Below, piece by piece: positions 18,333 to 29,287 of a stretch of DNA of 64,000 nucleotides. This stretch comes from Neotabrizicola shimadae (lineage in GTDB: Bacteria; Pseudomonadota; Alphaproteobacteria; Rhodobacterales; Rhodobacteraceae). The notes under the pieces were generated by a model. The model worked only from the letters and a program-made list of their open reading frames with translations, had not been told where the DNA came from and did not search any database. The stretch spans positions 620,001-684,000 of the forward strand of contig NZ_CP069370.1 of assembly GCF_019623905.1 (NCBI RefSeq). The letters run 5' to 3'. The first letter of the stretch is position 1; every line of letters starts with the position of its first letter. A program made the translations under genes and the position numbers.

Positions 18333-18779
18333 GTGGCGCGCGAGGTGACCATCGGCGAGGCGGCGCGGCAGAGCGGCGTGAAGGTGACGACGATCCGCTT
18401 CTACGAGGAGCGCGGATTGTTGAAAGCGCCGCCCCGGTCGGACGGGGGCCAGCGGCTTTATTCCGCACGCGAGGTGGCGCGGCTGCGGTTCATCCGCCAT
18501 GCCCGCGACCTGGGGTTCGGGATGGAGGCCATCGCGGACCTTCTGGAGCTTGCGGCCCATCCCGAGGCGCCCTGCGCCGATGCCGACCGGCTGGCGCGCG
18601 AGCGGCTGGCGGACGTGCGCGGCAAGATCGCGGCGTTGCGCGCACTGGAGGGCGAGTTGGAGCGGATGGTGACCGCCTGCGAGGGGGGCACGGCGGCGGA
18701 TTGTGCGGTGATCGACAGCCTGGCCGACCACGCGCATTGCCGGGCCGACCACGACCGCAGCGCGCTTGCCGCAGGGTGA
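18333..18779 (+). CDS. MerR-family metal-responsive regulator (ZntR/CadR type)
   Basis: This 148-residue activator has the winged helix at 5-45 (TIGEAARQSGVKVTTIRFYEERGLL), a coiled-coil dimer helix around 85-112 and cysteines at 81, 116, 124 and 136. Positions 81, 116 and 124 correspond to the metal-binding cysteines of ZntR and CadR (near 79, 115 and 124). The extra Cys136 and His residues near the C-terminus may extend the site. It starts with GTG behind GGAGG. It should sense Zn, Cd or Pb and activate the divergent CDF exporter. Confidence 0.92.
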   Translation: MAREVTIGEAARQSGVKVTTIRFYEERGLLKAPPRSDGGQRLYSAREVARLRFIRHARDLGFGMEAIADLLELAAHPEAPCADADRLARERLADVRGKIAALRALEGELERMVTACEGGTAADCAVIDSLADHAHCRADHDRSALAAG

Positions 18780-18889
18780 GGTGCCGCTTGCGACGCCTTT
18801 TGTCGCGGATGGGGCAGGAAATCGCCGGGGAAGGTTGAAAACTCCGCCGCGCCCCGGTTCACTGGACCGGACGGAGAAGGATCTGCCCC

Positions 18890-20140
18890 ATGCGCTATTC
18901 CGGCCTCAGGGTCATCACCGAAGGGTTGTTCGGCAACAAGGGCTGGAAGCCTGCCTGGCGCGATCCCGCGCCCAAGGCCGAATATGACGCGGTGATCATT
19001 GGCGGCGGCGGGCATGGCCTGTCGACGGCCTATTACCTGGCGAAGAACCACGGGATGACGAACATCGCCGTGCTCGAGAAGGGCTATCTGGGCGGCGGCA
19101 ATGTGGGCCGCAACACGACCATCGTGCGCGCGAACTACATCCTGCCTGGCAACAGCGAATTCTACAGCCATTCCCTGAAGTTGTGGGAAGGTCTTGAGGC
19201 AGAGCTGAACTACAATGTCATGCATTCGCAGCGCGGCCTGATCAATCTGTTCCATTCGGACGGCCAGCGCGATGCCTTTGCCCGGCGCGGCAATTCGATG
19301 ATCAACCAGGGCGACGACGCGGTGCTTCTGGACCGCGAGGGCGTGCGCGAACTGCTGCCCTATCTGGATTTCGAGCAGACGCGCTTTCCGATCTATGGCG
19401 GGCTTCTGCATCCGCGCGGCGGATCGGCCCGGCACGATGCGGTGGCCTGGGGCTATGCGCGGGGCGCGGACCGGCGCGGGGTGGATCTGATCCAGAACTG
19501 CGAAGTGACCGGCATCGACATCGAGAATGGCCGGGTGACGGGCGTTCAGACCACGCGCGGCGCGATCCGGGCGAAGAAGGTCGGCATGGTGGTGGCCGGC
19601 CGGTCGGGGCAGGTGGCGGCGATGGCCGGGATGCGCCTGCCCATAGAGAGCCATGTCCTGCAAGCCTTCGTGTCCGAGGGGCTGAAGCCGGTGATCGACC
19701 ATGTCATCAGCTTTGGCATGGGGCATTTCTACATCAGCCAGTCCGACAAGGGCGGGCTGGTCTTTGGCGGCGACCTGGATTTCTACGCAAGCTATGCCGC
19801 GCGGGGCAACCTGCCGATGGTCGAGCATGTGATGGAAGCAGGGATGACGCTGATGCCCATGATCGGCCGGGCGAAGGTGTTGCGCAGTTGGGGCGGCATC
19901 ATGGACATGTCGCCCGACGGGTCGCCCATCATCGACAAGACCCATATCGAGGGGCTGTTCGTCGACACCGGCTGGAACTACGGCGGGTTCAAGGCCGTGC
20001 CGGCAAGCGGCTGGTGCATGGCGCATCTGATGGCGACCGGCGAAAGCCACGAGGTCGCCCGCCGCTTCAAGCTGAACCGTTTCGCCACCGGCCATCTTCT
20101 GGATGAAGAGGGCACCGGGTCGCAGCATAATTTGCATTGA
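18890..20140 (+). CDS. soxB: Sarcosine oxidase, beta subunit
   Basis: This 416-residue subunit of heterotetrameric sarcosine oxidase demethylates sarcosine to glycine, feeding a one-carbon unit to tetrahydrofolate. The FAD motif AVIIGGGGHGLSTAYYL lies at 34-50. The HPRGG...RHDAVAWGYAR segment (about 174-191) corresponds to the region that carries the covalent FMN-histidine in characterised enzymes; His174 is the likely residue, by analogy. It is first in the sox operon. The gap to soxD is unusually large and holds repeats and a small gene. Confidence 0.95.
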   Translation: MRYSGLRVITEGLFGNKGWKPAWRDPAPKAEYDAVIIGGGGHGLSTAYYLAKNHGMTNIAVLEKGYLGGGNVGRNTTIVRANYILPGNSEFYSHSLKLWEGLEAELNYNVMHSQRGLINLFHSDGQRDAFARRGNSMINQGDDAVLLDREGVRELLPYLDFEQTRFPIYGGLLHPRGGSARHDAVAWGYARGADRRGVDLIQNCEVTGIDIENGRVTGVQTTRGAIRAKKVGMVVAGRSGQVAAMAGMRLPIESHVLQAFVSEGLKPVIDHVISFGMGHFYISQSDKGGLVFGGDLDFYASYAARGNLPMVEHVMEAGMTLMPMIGRAKVLRSWGGIMDMSPDGSPIIDKTHIEGLFVDTGWNYGGFKAVPASGWCMAHLMATGESHEVARRFKLNRFATGHLLDEEGTGSQHNLH

Positions 20141-20170
20141 GGGGGGCAAGAGAATGAATCTGAGCACAAC

Positions 20171-20211
20171 GCCCCCCTCCCTCTCCCTCCCCACAAGGGG
20201 GAGGGAAGCGC
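20171..20211 (+). repeat. C/G hairpin repeat, copy 2 (after soxB)
   Basis: The same C-rich arm, short ACA loop and G-rich arm as the copies at 8268 and 60723, ending in GGGAAGCG. It starts 31 bases after the soxB stop, inside what should be one operon. With the inverted copy at 20251-20290 it can fold on itself or pair with its partner into one long stem. Confidence 0.75.
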
Positions 20212-20250
20212 GAAATGCCGCAGGGCGTGCCGGTTTTCGGCTGGAGAGGC

Positions 20251-20290
20251 GCCCCTCCCCCCTGTGGGAAGGGGATGGGGGAGGGGGGCC
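20251..20290 (-). repeat. C/G hairpin repeat, copy 3 (inverted)
   Basis: The reverse-complement form of the repeat, about 40 bases from copy 2 and facing it. The spacer between them has no gene. Such head-to-head pairs are typical of REP/BIME-like elements in other bacteria. Confidence 0.7.
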
Positions 20291-20350
20291 GCCCGATCCG
20301 GCGCTGCTCTGTCCTATCCTGTCTGGCCGCCGACATTCATGAGGAACACC

Positions 20351-20707
20351 ATGCGCATCCTTCTGTCCCTTGCCCTCATCCTGGCGCCCGCTGTCGCTTC
20401 GGCCTCCTGCACAGGGTCCAGCGGGGCGAATATCTGCGACATGGCTCGCATGGCGGACGAGACGCTGGTGCCGACGCTGCCGCGGGAGCTGGCGCCGGGG
20501 ATCATGCTGACCGACAGCGCCATCGAGGGCGCGCGGCTGGATCTGATCCTGACGCCCGCCGCCGACCGGGCGGTCAGCATGGACGAGATCGTGCCGATGA
20601 TCTGTTCGATCGACGAGGTGCAACAGCTGGTCGCCGCGGGCGGCACGTTGCGATTCATGGTGGGGAGCCGCGAGGTCGGCACCGTCACCGCCTGCCCGGA
20701 GTTCTGA
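20351..20707 (+). CDS. Small periplasmic protein with four cysteines, inside the sox operon
   Basis: This 118-residue protein has an N-terminal signal peptide (hydrophobic stretch, cleavage probably after ASA near residue 19). The mature part has four cysteines that could form two disulfides. No domain recognised. The ATG has GAGGA directly before it; another in-frame ATG lies four codons upstream. Its stop is one base before soxD, so it is transcribed with soxDAG. Exported location does not fit a role in the cytoplasmic oxidase, so the link may be positional only. Confidence 0.72.
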   Translation: MRILLSLALILAPAVASASCTGSSGANICDMARMADETLVPTLPRELAPGIMLTDSAIEGARLDLILTPAADRAVSMDEIVPMICSIDEVQQLVAAGGTLRFMVGSREVGTVTACPEF

Positions 20708-20708
20708 C

Positions 20709-20972
20709 ATGCGCCTGACCTGTCCCCTGTGCGGCGAACGCGACCGGCGCGAGTTCTACTACTACGGCGCCGCCGATTACCTGGCTCGCCCCGAACCGGG
20801 GGCCGCTCCGGAGGCCTGGGACGATTACCTGCACCTGCGCGACAACCCCGCCGGGGTGGTGCGGGATCTGTGGTACCACGAAAGCGGCTGTGGGTCCTGG
20901 CTGGTGGTGACGCGCAACACGGTCACCCACGATGTGCTGGGTGCCGAACTTGTGGCGGAGCGCGCGAAATGA
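20709..20972 (+). CDS. soxD: Sarcosine oxidase, delta subunit
   Basis: This 87-residue zinc-binding subunit stabilises the sarcosine oxidase complex. The zinc ligands Cys5, Cys8, His57 and Cys61 are visible in CPLCG and WYHESGCG. Its stop codon overlaps the soxA start (ATGA). Confidence 0.95.
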   Translation: MRLTCPLCGERDRREFYYYGAADYLARPEPGAAPEAWDDYLHLRDNPAGVVRDLWYHESGCGSWLVVTRNTVTHDVLGAELVAERAK

Positions 20973-23893
20973 GGATCGACACCAAGGGTCTGGTGGACCG
21001 CACCCAACCGCTGCGCTTTCGCTTCGACGGGGTGGATTACCCGGCCTATCAGGGGGATACGCTGGCCTCAGCCCTGCTTGCCAATGGCGTGCGGCTGGTG
21101 GGGCGGAGCTTCAAGTATCACCGTCCGCGCGGCATCCTGACCGCGGGGTCCGAGGAGCCCTCGGCCCTGGTCGAGGTGCTGGAGGGGGGGCAGCAGACGC
21201 CGAACGTGCGGGCGACCGTGCAGGAGGTCTATGACGGGCTGGTCACACAGAGCCAGAACCGCTGGCCCTCTCTGAAGCATGACCTGATGGCGGTGAACGA
21301 CCTGGCGGCGCCCTTCTTCAGCGCCGGGTTCTACTACAAGACCTTCATGTGGCCGCGGTCCTTCTGGGAGCGGCTGTATGAGCCGGCGATCCGCCGCGCG
21401 GCGGGCCTGGGCAGCCTTTCGGGCAAGCATGACGAGGCGGTCTACGAGAAGGCCTTTGCCTTCTGCGACCTTCTGGTGATCGGATCGGGGCCTGCCGGGC
21501 TGATGGCGGCGCTGACGGCGGCGCGGGCCGGGGCGGATGTGATCCTGGCCGAGGAAGAGGCGCGCATGGGCGGGCGGCTTCTGTCCGACCCGCAGGAGAT
21601 TGGCGGTGGCGCGGCGGCGGACTGGGTGGCGGGCGTTCTGGCGGAACTTGGGGCGCTGCCCAATGTGCGGCTGATGACGCGCACCACGGTGACCGGCGCC
21701 TATGACCAGGGCACCTTTGGCGCGCTGGAGCGGGTAGGGCTTCATGTCGCGCCGAAGCCCGGTGTGCCGCGCGAGTGCTTCTGGCGCATCGTGGCGAAGC
21801 GTGCGGTGCTGGCGGCGGGGGCGCTGGAGCGGCCGATTGCCTTTGCCGACAACGACCGGCCGGGGGTGATGCTGGCCTCGGCTTTGCGGACTTATCTCAA
21901 CCGCTATGGCGTGAGCGCCGGCAAGCGGGTGACTCTGTTCGCCAACACCGATGGCGCGCGGGCCGTGGCGCGGGAACTGGCAGCGGCGGGCGTGCAGATC
22001 GCGGGCCTGATCGACCCGCGCGAGGATGCCTCCACCGCCGAGGAATTCCCGGTTCATGCAGGGGCGGTGATCACCGGGACGAAGGGCCGCCACGGGCTGA
22101 GCGAGATAACGGTGAAGAAGGGCGGGACGGAGTTCCGCATCCAGACCGATTGCCTGGGGCTTTCGGGCGGCTGGAACCCCACGGTGCACCTGACCTGCCA
22201 TATGAACGGCCGGCCCGACTGGCGCGAGGATATCGCGGCCTTTGTCCCGCGCGAGGGGGCGGTGCCGGGGCTGATCGCCGCCGGGGCCTGCAACGGCAGT
22301 TTCTCGACCGCCGGCGCGCTGCGCGAAGGGCGGGCGGCGGCTTTGCGGGCAATGTCCGATATGGACAAGCGTGGCCCGGAGATCGACCTGCCTCAGGCCG
22401 AGGATATGTCCTATTACGTCAAGGCGCTGTGGGCGGTGCCGGGGACGGGGCGTGCCTGGCTGGACTTTGCCAACGACGTCACGACCAAGGACGTGAAGCT
22501 GGCCGCGAAGGAGAACTACGCCTCGGTCGAGCACATGAAGCGCTATACCACGCAAGGCATGGCGCCGGATCAGGGCAAGAACTCCAACGTCGCCGCTCTG
22601 GCGGTGCTGGCCGATGCGACGGGGCGGGGTATTCCGGAGACGGGGACGACGACCTATCGCCCGCCCTTCGTGCCGGTCTCCATCGCCGCAATGGGCGCTG
22701 GCGGGCGGGGCGCCGGTTTCGCGCCGCAGCGCTTCCTGACCAGCGACCAAGCCAGCCGCGACCGCGGCGCGCCGATGATCGAGGCGGGGCTGTGGTACCG
22801 GCCCAGCTATTTCCCGAAGCCGGGCGAGACCACCTGGAAGGAAGCCTGCGACCGCGAGGTCCGCATGGTGCGCGAAAGCGTGGGCGTGGCCGATGTGTCC
22901 ACTCTGGGCAAGATCGACATTCAGGGGAAGGACGCCGCGCGGTTTCTGGACCTGGTGTACACCAACACCTTCTCGACGCTGCCGGTGGGCCGGGTCCGCT
23001 ATGGCCTGATGCTGCGCGAGGATGGCCTCGTGATGGACGACGGCACCACGGCGCGGCTTGGCGAGAACCATTACCTTATGACCACCACCACCGCCGCGGC
23101 GGGGCTGGTGATGCGGCATCTGGATTTCGTGCAGCAGGCCTTCTGCGCCGGTTGGGACGTGCGGTTCATCTCGGTCACGGAAAGCTGGGCGCAGTTCGCC
23201 GTCGCCGGTCCGAAGGCGCGGGTTCTGCTGAACGCGGTGCTGGATGCGCCGCTCGCCGATTTCCCGTTCATGGCCTGCGGGTCGGTGCGGGTGGGTGGGG
23301 TGGAGGCGCGGCTTTTCCGCATCTCGTTTAGCGGCGAGGAGGGGTATGAGATTGCGGTGCCCACGCGCTACGGCGAAAGCCTGTTCCGTGACCTGCTGGC
23401 CAAGGCTGAAACCCTGGGCGGCGGACCCTATGGCATGGAGGCGCTGAACGTCCTGCGCATCGAGAAGGGCTTCATCACCCATGCCGAGATTCATGGCCGC
23501 ACCACGGCCTTCGACATCGGGCTGGAAAAGATGGTCAGCCTGAAGAAGGACTGCATCGGCAAGGCCGCAAGCCAGCGCCCCGGGCTGACCGGGCCCGAGC
23601 GCGAGCAATTGGTGGGGCTGAAGCCACTGACCCCGGACCGGCCGATCACCGCGGGCGCGCATCTCTTCGTGCCCGGCGACGAGGTCAAGCGGGTGAACGA
23701 CCAGGGCTATGTCACCTCGGTCGGCTATTCGGTGACGCTGGACAGTTGGCTGGCGCTGGCCTTCCTGAAGGACGGCCGCGCGCGGCATGGCCAGACCATC
23801 CGGCTGGTCGATCATTTGCGGAGCATCGACGTGCTGTGCCAAGTCTCAGACCCCGTGTTCCACGACCCCGAGGGGAGGAAGCTGCGTGCCTGA
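20969..23893 (+). CDS. soxA: Sarcosine oxidase, alpha subunit
   Basis: This 974-residue subunit binds NAD and exchanges the formaldehyde-level carbon with tetrahydrofolate. The N-terminal segment (to about residue 95) has the ferredoxin-like fold seen in this family. A nucleotide-binding motif LLVIGSGPAGLMAALTAARAG starts at 168. The C-terminal third is a GcvT-like aminomethyltransferase domain (ESVGVADVSTLGKIDIQGKDA, GYEIAVPTRY). It overlaps soxD by four bases and soxG by eight, so the last three subunits are translationally coupled. Confidence 0.96.
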   Translation: MRIDTKGLVDRTQPLRFRFDGVDYPAYQGDTLASALLANGVRLVGRSFKYHRPRGILTAGSEEPSALVEVLEGGQQTPNVRATVQEVYDGLVTQSQNRWPSLKHDLMAVNDLAAPFFSAGFYYKTFMWPRSFWERLYEPAIRRAAGLGSLSGKHDEAVYEKAFAFCDLLVIGSGPAGLMAALTAARAGADVILAEEEARMGGRLLSDPQEIGGGAAADWVAGVLAELGALPNVRLMTRTTVTGAYDQGTFGALERVGLHVAPKPGVPRECFWRIVAKRAVLAAGALERPIAFADNDRPGVMLASALRTYLNRYGVSAGKRVTLFANTDGARAVARELAAAGVQIAGLIDPREDASTAEEFPVHAGAVITGTKGRHGLSEITVKKGGTEFRIQTDCLGLSGGWNPTVHLTCHMNGRPDWREDIAAFVPREGAVPGLIAAGACNGSFSTAGALREGRAAALRAMSDMDKRGPEIDLPQAEDMSYYVKALWAVPGTGRAWLDFANDVTTKDVKLAAKENYASVEHMKRYTTQGMAPDQGKNSNVAALAVLADATGRGIPETGTTTYRPPFVPVSIAAMGAGGRGAGFAPQRFLTSDQASRDRGAPMIEAGLWYRPSYFPKPGETTWKEACDREVRMVRESVGVADVSTLGKIDIQGKDAARFLDLVYTNTFSTLPVGRVRYGLMLREDGLVMDDGTTARLGENHYLMTTTTAAAGLVMRHLDFVQQAFCAGWDVRFISVTESWAQFAVAGPKARVLLNAVLDAPLADFPFMACGSVRVGGVEARLFRISFSGEEGYEIAVPTRYGESLFRDLLAKAETLGGGPYGMEALNVLRIEKGFITHAEIHGRTTAFDIGLEKMVSLKKDCIGKAASQRPGLTGPEREQLVGLKPLTPDRPITAGAHLFVPGDEVKRVNDQGYVTSVGYSVTLDSWLALAFLKDGRARHGQTIRLVDHLRSIDVLCQVSDPVFHDPEGRKLRA

Positions 23894-24431
23894 CCTGATC
23901 GCCAAACCCGCGCTTGGCCACGCGCCCCTGACCCTTGCCGGGATCACCCTGGCCGAGGCCGAGCCGGGCCGCATCACCTCGGTTGCGCCGTTTCCGGGGC
24001 AGGGGGCGGCGGTGTCGGCGGTTCTGGCGCCGCTTGGCCTGGTCTTCCCCGGCCCGAACGAAAGCCTGTCGGCAGGGCGCGCCCGCATCCTGTGGACCGG
24101 ACGCGATCAGGCTTTCCTGATCAGCGCCGAGGCCCCGGCGGGGCTGTCGGAACTTGCCGCGCTGACCGACCAGTCGGATGGCTGGGCCTGCCTGACGCTG
24201 ACCGGCGCGGTGGCGGATCAGGCGCTGATGCGGCTGGTGCCGGTGGACCTGCGCGACAACGCCTTCCCGGTGGGGCGCTGCATCCGCGCGCCGCTCAACC
24301 ACATGAGCTTGATCCTGACCCGCACGGAAGCGGGCTTCGAGCTTTACGTCTTCCGCTCGATGGCGCGCACTGCCTGGCATGAGTTGGAGGAGGTGATGAC
24401 AGTGCTGGAGGCCAGGGCGGCCCTTATCTGA
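23886..24431 (+). CDS. soxG: Sarcosine oxidase, gamma subunit
   Basis: This 181-residue subunit has the GcvT-related fold typical of SoxG. It starts at GTG inside the end of soxA, with GGAGG about ten bases upstream. It completes the soxB-D-A-G set; the product is the cytoplasmic flavoenzyme that oxidises sarcosine from glycine betaine or creatine breakdown. No glycine-betaine or folate one-carbon genes are adjacent, unlike in many sox operons. Confidence 0.93.
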   Translation: MPDLIAKPALGHAPLTLAGITLAEAEPGRITSVAPFPGQGAAVSAVLAPLGLVFPGPNESLSAGRARILWTGRDQAFLISAEAPAGLSELAALTDQSDGWACLTLTGAVADQALMRLVPVDLRDNAFPVGRCIRAPLNHMSLILTRTEAGFELYVFRSMARTAWHELEEVMTVLEARAALI

Positions 24432-24549
24432 GGCCGGCCGCCTCGCTTTCCGTCATGCCGGTATCCTGGGTCGGGGCCGGAGGGCAGACGGCCCCCTCAG
24501 CCTGTCCGTCCCGCTTTACGGCGGGGCCGGAAGCGCCGATATAGGTGCC

Positions 24550-26472
24550 ATGTCGCTGCCCCCCGGATTCCTTGACGAGCTGCGAACCCGCCTGACCCTG
24601 TCGCAGGTGGTCGGCCGCAAGGTCACCTGGGACATGCGCAAGTCGAACATGGCCAAGGGCGATTTCTGGGCGCCCTGTCCGTTCCATCAGGAAAAGTCGG
24701 CGTCGTTCCATGTCGATGACCGCAAGGGGTTCTATTACTGTTTCGGCTGCCACGCGAAGGGCGACCTGCTGACCTTCGTGAAGGAGACGGAGAACCTGTC
24801 CTTCATCGAGGCGGTCGAGGTTCTGGCGCGCGAGGCGGGTATGGCAATGCCCGAACGCGACCCGCGCCAGGCACAGGTAGCAGACCGGCGTACCCAGCTG
24901 GCGGCGGTGATGGAAGAGGCGGTGAAGTGGTTCCGGCTGCAGCTGAAGACCGCCGCGGCGGCCGATGCGCGGGACTATCTGGTGCGCCGCAGACTTTCGC
25001 CCGAGGCGCAGGACCGGTGGGGCATCGGTTTTGCGCCGGACGGCTGGCATGCTCTGCAACTGGCGATGAAGCAGAAGGGCATTGCCGACGATCTTCTGGT
25101 CGAGGCGGGGCTTTGCGCGAAATCGGACCGGGGCGGAGAGCCCTATGACCGGTTCCGCAACCGGATCATCTTTCCGATCCGCGATGCGCGCGGCCGGGCG
25201 ATCAGCCTGGGCGGCCGGGCGATGGACCCCAAGGATTCGGCCAAGTACCTGAACGGGCCGGAGACGCCCCTGTTCGACAAGGGGCGCAACCTGTTCAACA
25301 TCGGCCCCGCGCGTGAAGCGGCGGGCAAGGGGCTGCCGCTGATTGTGGCCGAGGGCTACATGGATGTGATCGCCCTGTCCGAGGCCGGGTTCCGCGCCGC
25401 CGTGGCCCCCCTTGGCACGGCAGTGACCGAGGACCAGCTGCGGCTGATGTGGCGCGTGTCCGACGAGCCGATCATCGCGCTGGATGGCGATGCCGCGGGC
25501 ATCCGCGCCGGGCTTCGGGTGGTGGATCTGGCGCTGCCGCTGCTGGAGGCGGGCAAGGGGCTGCGCTTTGCGCTTCTGCCCGGCGGCATGGACCCCGACG
25601 ACCTGATCAAGGCGCGCGGGGCCCCTGCGATGCAGAAGGTGCTGGACGAGGCGAAGCCGATGGTGAGCCTGTTGTGGCAGCGCGAGACCGAGGGCCGCGT
25701 CTTCGACAGCCCCGAACGCCGCGCGAGCCTGGACAAGACGCTACGCGCGGTGCTGGCGCGGATCGCCGATCCGTCGATCCGCAGCCATTACGCCGAGGAA
25801 ATCCGGCGATTGCGGGCGGAGCTATTTGCGCCCGCCGGGCGTGTCAGCCCGTTCCGGCCCGGCTTCCGCAAGGGGCCGCAGGTTGCGGTTGCGCCCGTGC
25901 CGACCTCGCGCGCCTCGGCGCTGGCGGCGGAAGGGCCGGAGGTCGAGCACCTGACGCTGGCGCGGGTGCTGATCGCCACGCTGATCGCCCACCCTGCGCT
26001 GATCGCCCGGTTCGAGAGCGACCTGGAAGGGCTGGACCTGCCCGATGCCGACCTGCAGGCGCTGACGGCGGCCCTGCTGCGCCATGCCCATGACCCGGAG
26101 GCCCTGCTGCCCGACCTGGAAGGCCGTCTGTCTACCGCGCTTGAAACCCTGCGCGCCGATCCCCATGTCCGGTCGGCGCCACCCGTGCGCAAGCCCGAGG
26201 ACCGCGAGTTGGCGCTCTTGTGCGTGGCCGAGGGGCTTGCGAAACTAGAGGCGCGACGCGGCGCGGCGGCCGAGATCGCCGAAGCGATGGAAGACGTGGA
26301 ACGGCTGGCCGACGAGGGGCTGACCTGGCGGCTGAGCCAGGCGGCCGAGGCGCGCAACCGGGCGGAACGGTCCCGGCTGGACGAGGGCGATGGGGGCGAA
26401 GACCGGGCAGCGCTGTCGCGCCACCTGCAATCGCTGATCGACGGAGAGATCTGGCGCAAGAAAAACCGATGA
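24550..26472 (+). CDS. dnaG: DNA primase
   Basis: This 640-residue enzyme makes RNA primers at the replication fork. The zinc ribbon has Cys43, His46, Cys64 and Cys67. The Toprim core has Glu268 (VAEGYMD) and Asp312/Asp314 (LDGDAAG). The C-terminal region (from about 450) is the helicase-interaction domain. It starts the dnaG-rpoD unit, an order conserved across many proteobacteria. Confidence 0.97.
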   Translation: MSLPPGFLDELRTRLTLSQVVGRKVTWDMRKSNMAKGDFWAPCPFHQEKSASFHVDDRKGFYYCFGCHAKGDLLTFVKETENLSFIEAVEVLAREAGMAMPERDPRQAQVADRRTQLAAVMEEAVKWFRLQLKTAAAADARDYLVRRRLSPEAQDRWGIGFAPDGWHALQLAMKQKGIADDLLVEAGLCAKSDRGGEPYDRFRNRIIFPIRDARGRAISLGGRAMDPKDSAKYLNGPETPLFDKGRNLFNIGPAREAAGKGLPLIVAEGYMDVIALSEAGFRAAVAPLGTAVTEDQLRLMWRVSDEPIIALDGDAAGIRAGLRVVDLALPLLEAGKGLRFALLPGGMDPDDLIKARGAPAMQKVLDEAKPMVSLLWQRETEGRVFDSPERRASLDKTLRAVLARIADPSIRSHYAEEIRRLRAELFAPAGRVSPFRPGFRKGPQVAVAPVPTSRASALAAEGPEVEHLTLARVLIATLIAHPALIARFESDLEGLDLPDADLQALTAALLRHAHDPEALLPDLEGRLSTALETLRADPHVRSAPPVRKPEDRELALLCVAEGLAKLEARRGAAAEIAEAMEDVERLADEGLTWRLSQAAEARNRAERSRLDEGDGGEDRAALSRHLQSLIDGEIWRKKNR

Positions 26473-26579
26473 CCGACCTTCCCCCCGCCTTGATTCGCAG
26501 TATTGATTCGAATCCGGTTCGGCCGATTCGGCCCTCTGACTTCGCCACCTGACAGACACCCGACAGATCTGGAATCCGC

Positions 26580-28574
<1,995 letters not shown>

Positions 28575-28586
28575 GGGAGGGAACGC

Positions 28587-28862
28587 ATGTCGCTGTTATC
28601 CCGCCTCTTTGGAGGCAAGTCCGAGTCCAGGGAACCTTCGGCTGCCGCTGGCAGCACCGAAGACCACAAGGGTTTTCTCATCACGCCCAAGCCCATCCGT
28701 GAGGGGGGGCAGTACCGGGTTTCCGCTCTGATCGAAAAGGACGGGCGCAAGCACGATTTGATCCGGGCGGATACCATGGCCTCGCTGGAGGAGGCGACGT
28801 CACTGTCGCTTTCCAAGGCACGGCAGATGATTGACGAACAGGGCGAGGGCCTGTTCGGCTGA
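28587..28862 (+). CDS. HlyU-family protein
   Basis: This 91-residue cytoplasmic protein has the HlyU-family pattern: MSLLSRLFGGK at the start, then ITPKPIREGGQYRV and HDLIRADTM. The name comes from a Vibrio annotation; these short alphaproteobacterial proteins are not known to bind DNA, so function is unassigned. It starts 12 bases after rpoD behind GGGAGG and is probably cotranscribed with it. Confidence 0.8.
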   Translation: MSLLSRLFGGKSESREPSAAAGSTEDHKGFLITPKPIREGGQYRVSALIEKDGRKHDLIRADTMASLEEATSLSLSKARQMIDEQGEGLFG

Positions 28863-28974
28863 TGTATCTGCACCCTGAGGGCGGCGCAGGGACGGCCAGG
28901 ACGGCGCAATCCGGCAAGTCGGTAGCCTTGCTTCGTGCAAAGCTCTGCGTGGGAAAAGACCCCATGGAGGAATC

Positions 28975-29232
28975 ATGATCCGCATTCTCGCTGCTGCCTC
29001 GCTTGTTGCCATGGCCGGTACGGCCAGCTTCGCCCAGGAGGGCGACCCCAACACCATGAAGTGCGTCGAGTTCATGGCGCTGAGCGCCGAGGGCATGGCG
29101 CAGGTGAGCCGCCAGGTGAGCATCAACGGTGGTGGACCGAACGAAGTGAACGCCGACATCGTGCGCAAGCTGGAGAACACCTGCCCGACCAACCCGGAAA
29201 TGACCGTCGCCGAAGCTGCCGGCCAGTCGTGA
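28975..29232 (+). CDS. Small secreted HdeA/HdeB-like protein
   Basis: This 85-residue protein has a signal peptide cleaved probably at SFA-QEGD (residue 20). The mature part has two cysteines (KCVEFMAL and ENTCPTNPEMTVAEA) about 40 residues apart, as in the periplasmic acid chaperones HdeA and HdeB, which also end with a C-x3-P pattern. Acid-stress chaperone activity is inference from this pattern. GGAGG precedes the ATG. Confidence 0.65.
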   Translation: MIRILAAASLVAMAGTASFAQEGDPNTMKCVEFMALSAEGMAQVSRQVSINGGGPNEVNADIVRKLENTCPTNPEMTVAEAAGQS

Positions 29233-29239
29233 CCCCCGC

Positions 29240-29287
29240 GGCCGGGGCCTCGGCCCCGGCCCTGCGCCGGCGGGCTTGCCTGCCGGC
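29240..29287 (+). terminator. Two adjacent GC-rich hairpins after the HdeA-like gene
   Basis: The first stem GGCCGGGGCC/GGCCCCGGCC (29240-29261) starts eight bases after the stop codon. A second, GCCGGCGGG/CCTGCCGGC (29266-29287), has one G-T pair. No T-run follows, so classical intrinsic termination is uncertain, but position and strength suggest a transcript end. Confidence 0.5.

Noticed and set aside
18458-20710. Long minus-strand frame across merR, soxB and the repeats
   Set aside because: It runs through three real plus-strand genes and two hairpins and has no domain or ribosome-binding site.
21068-23842. Long minus-strand frame opposite soxA
   Set aside because: Antisense of a well-supported gene, with His/Arg/Gln-rich low-complexity composition.
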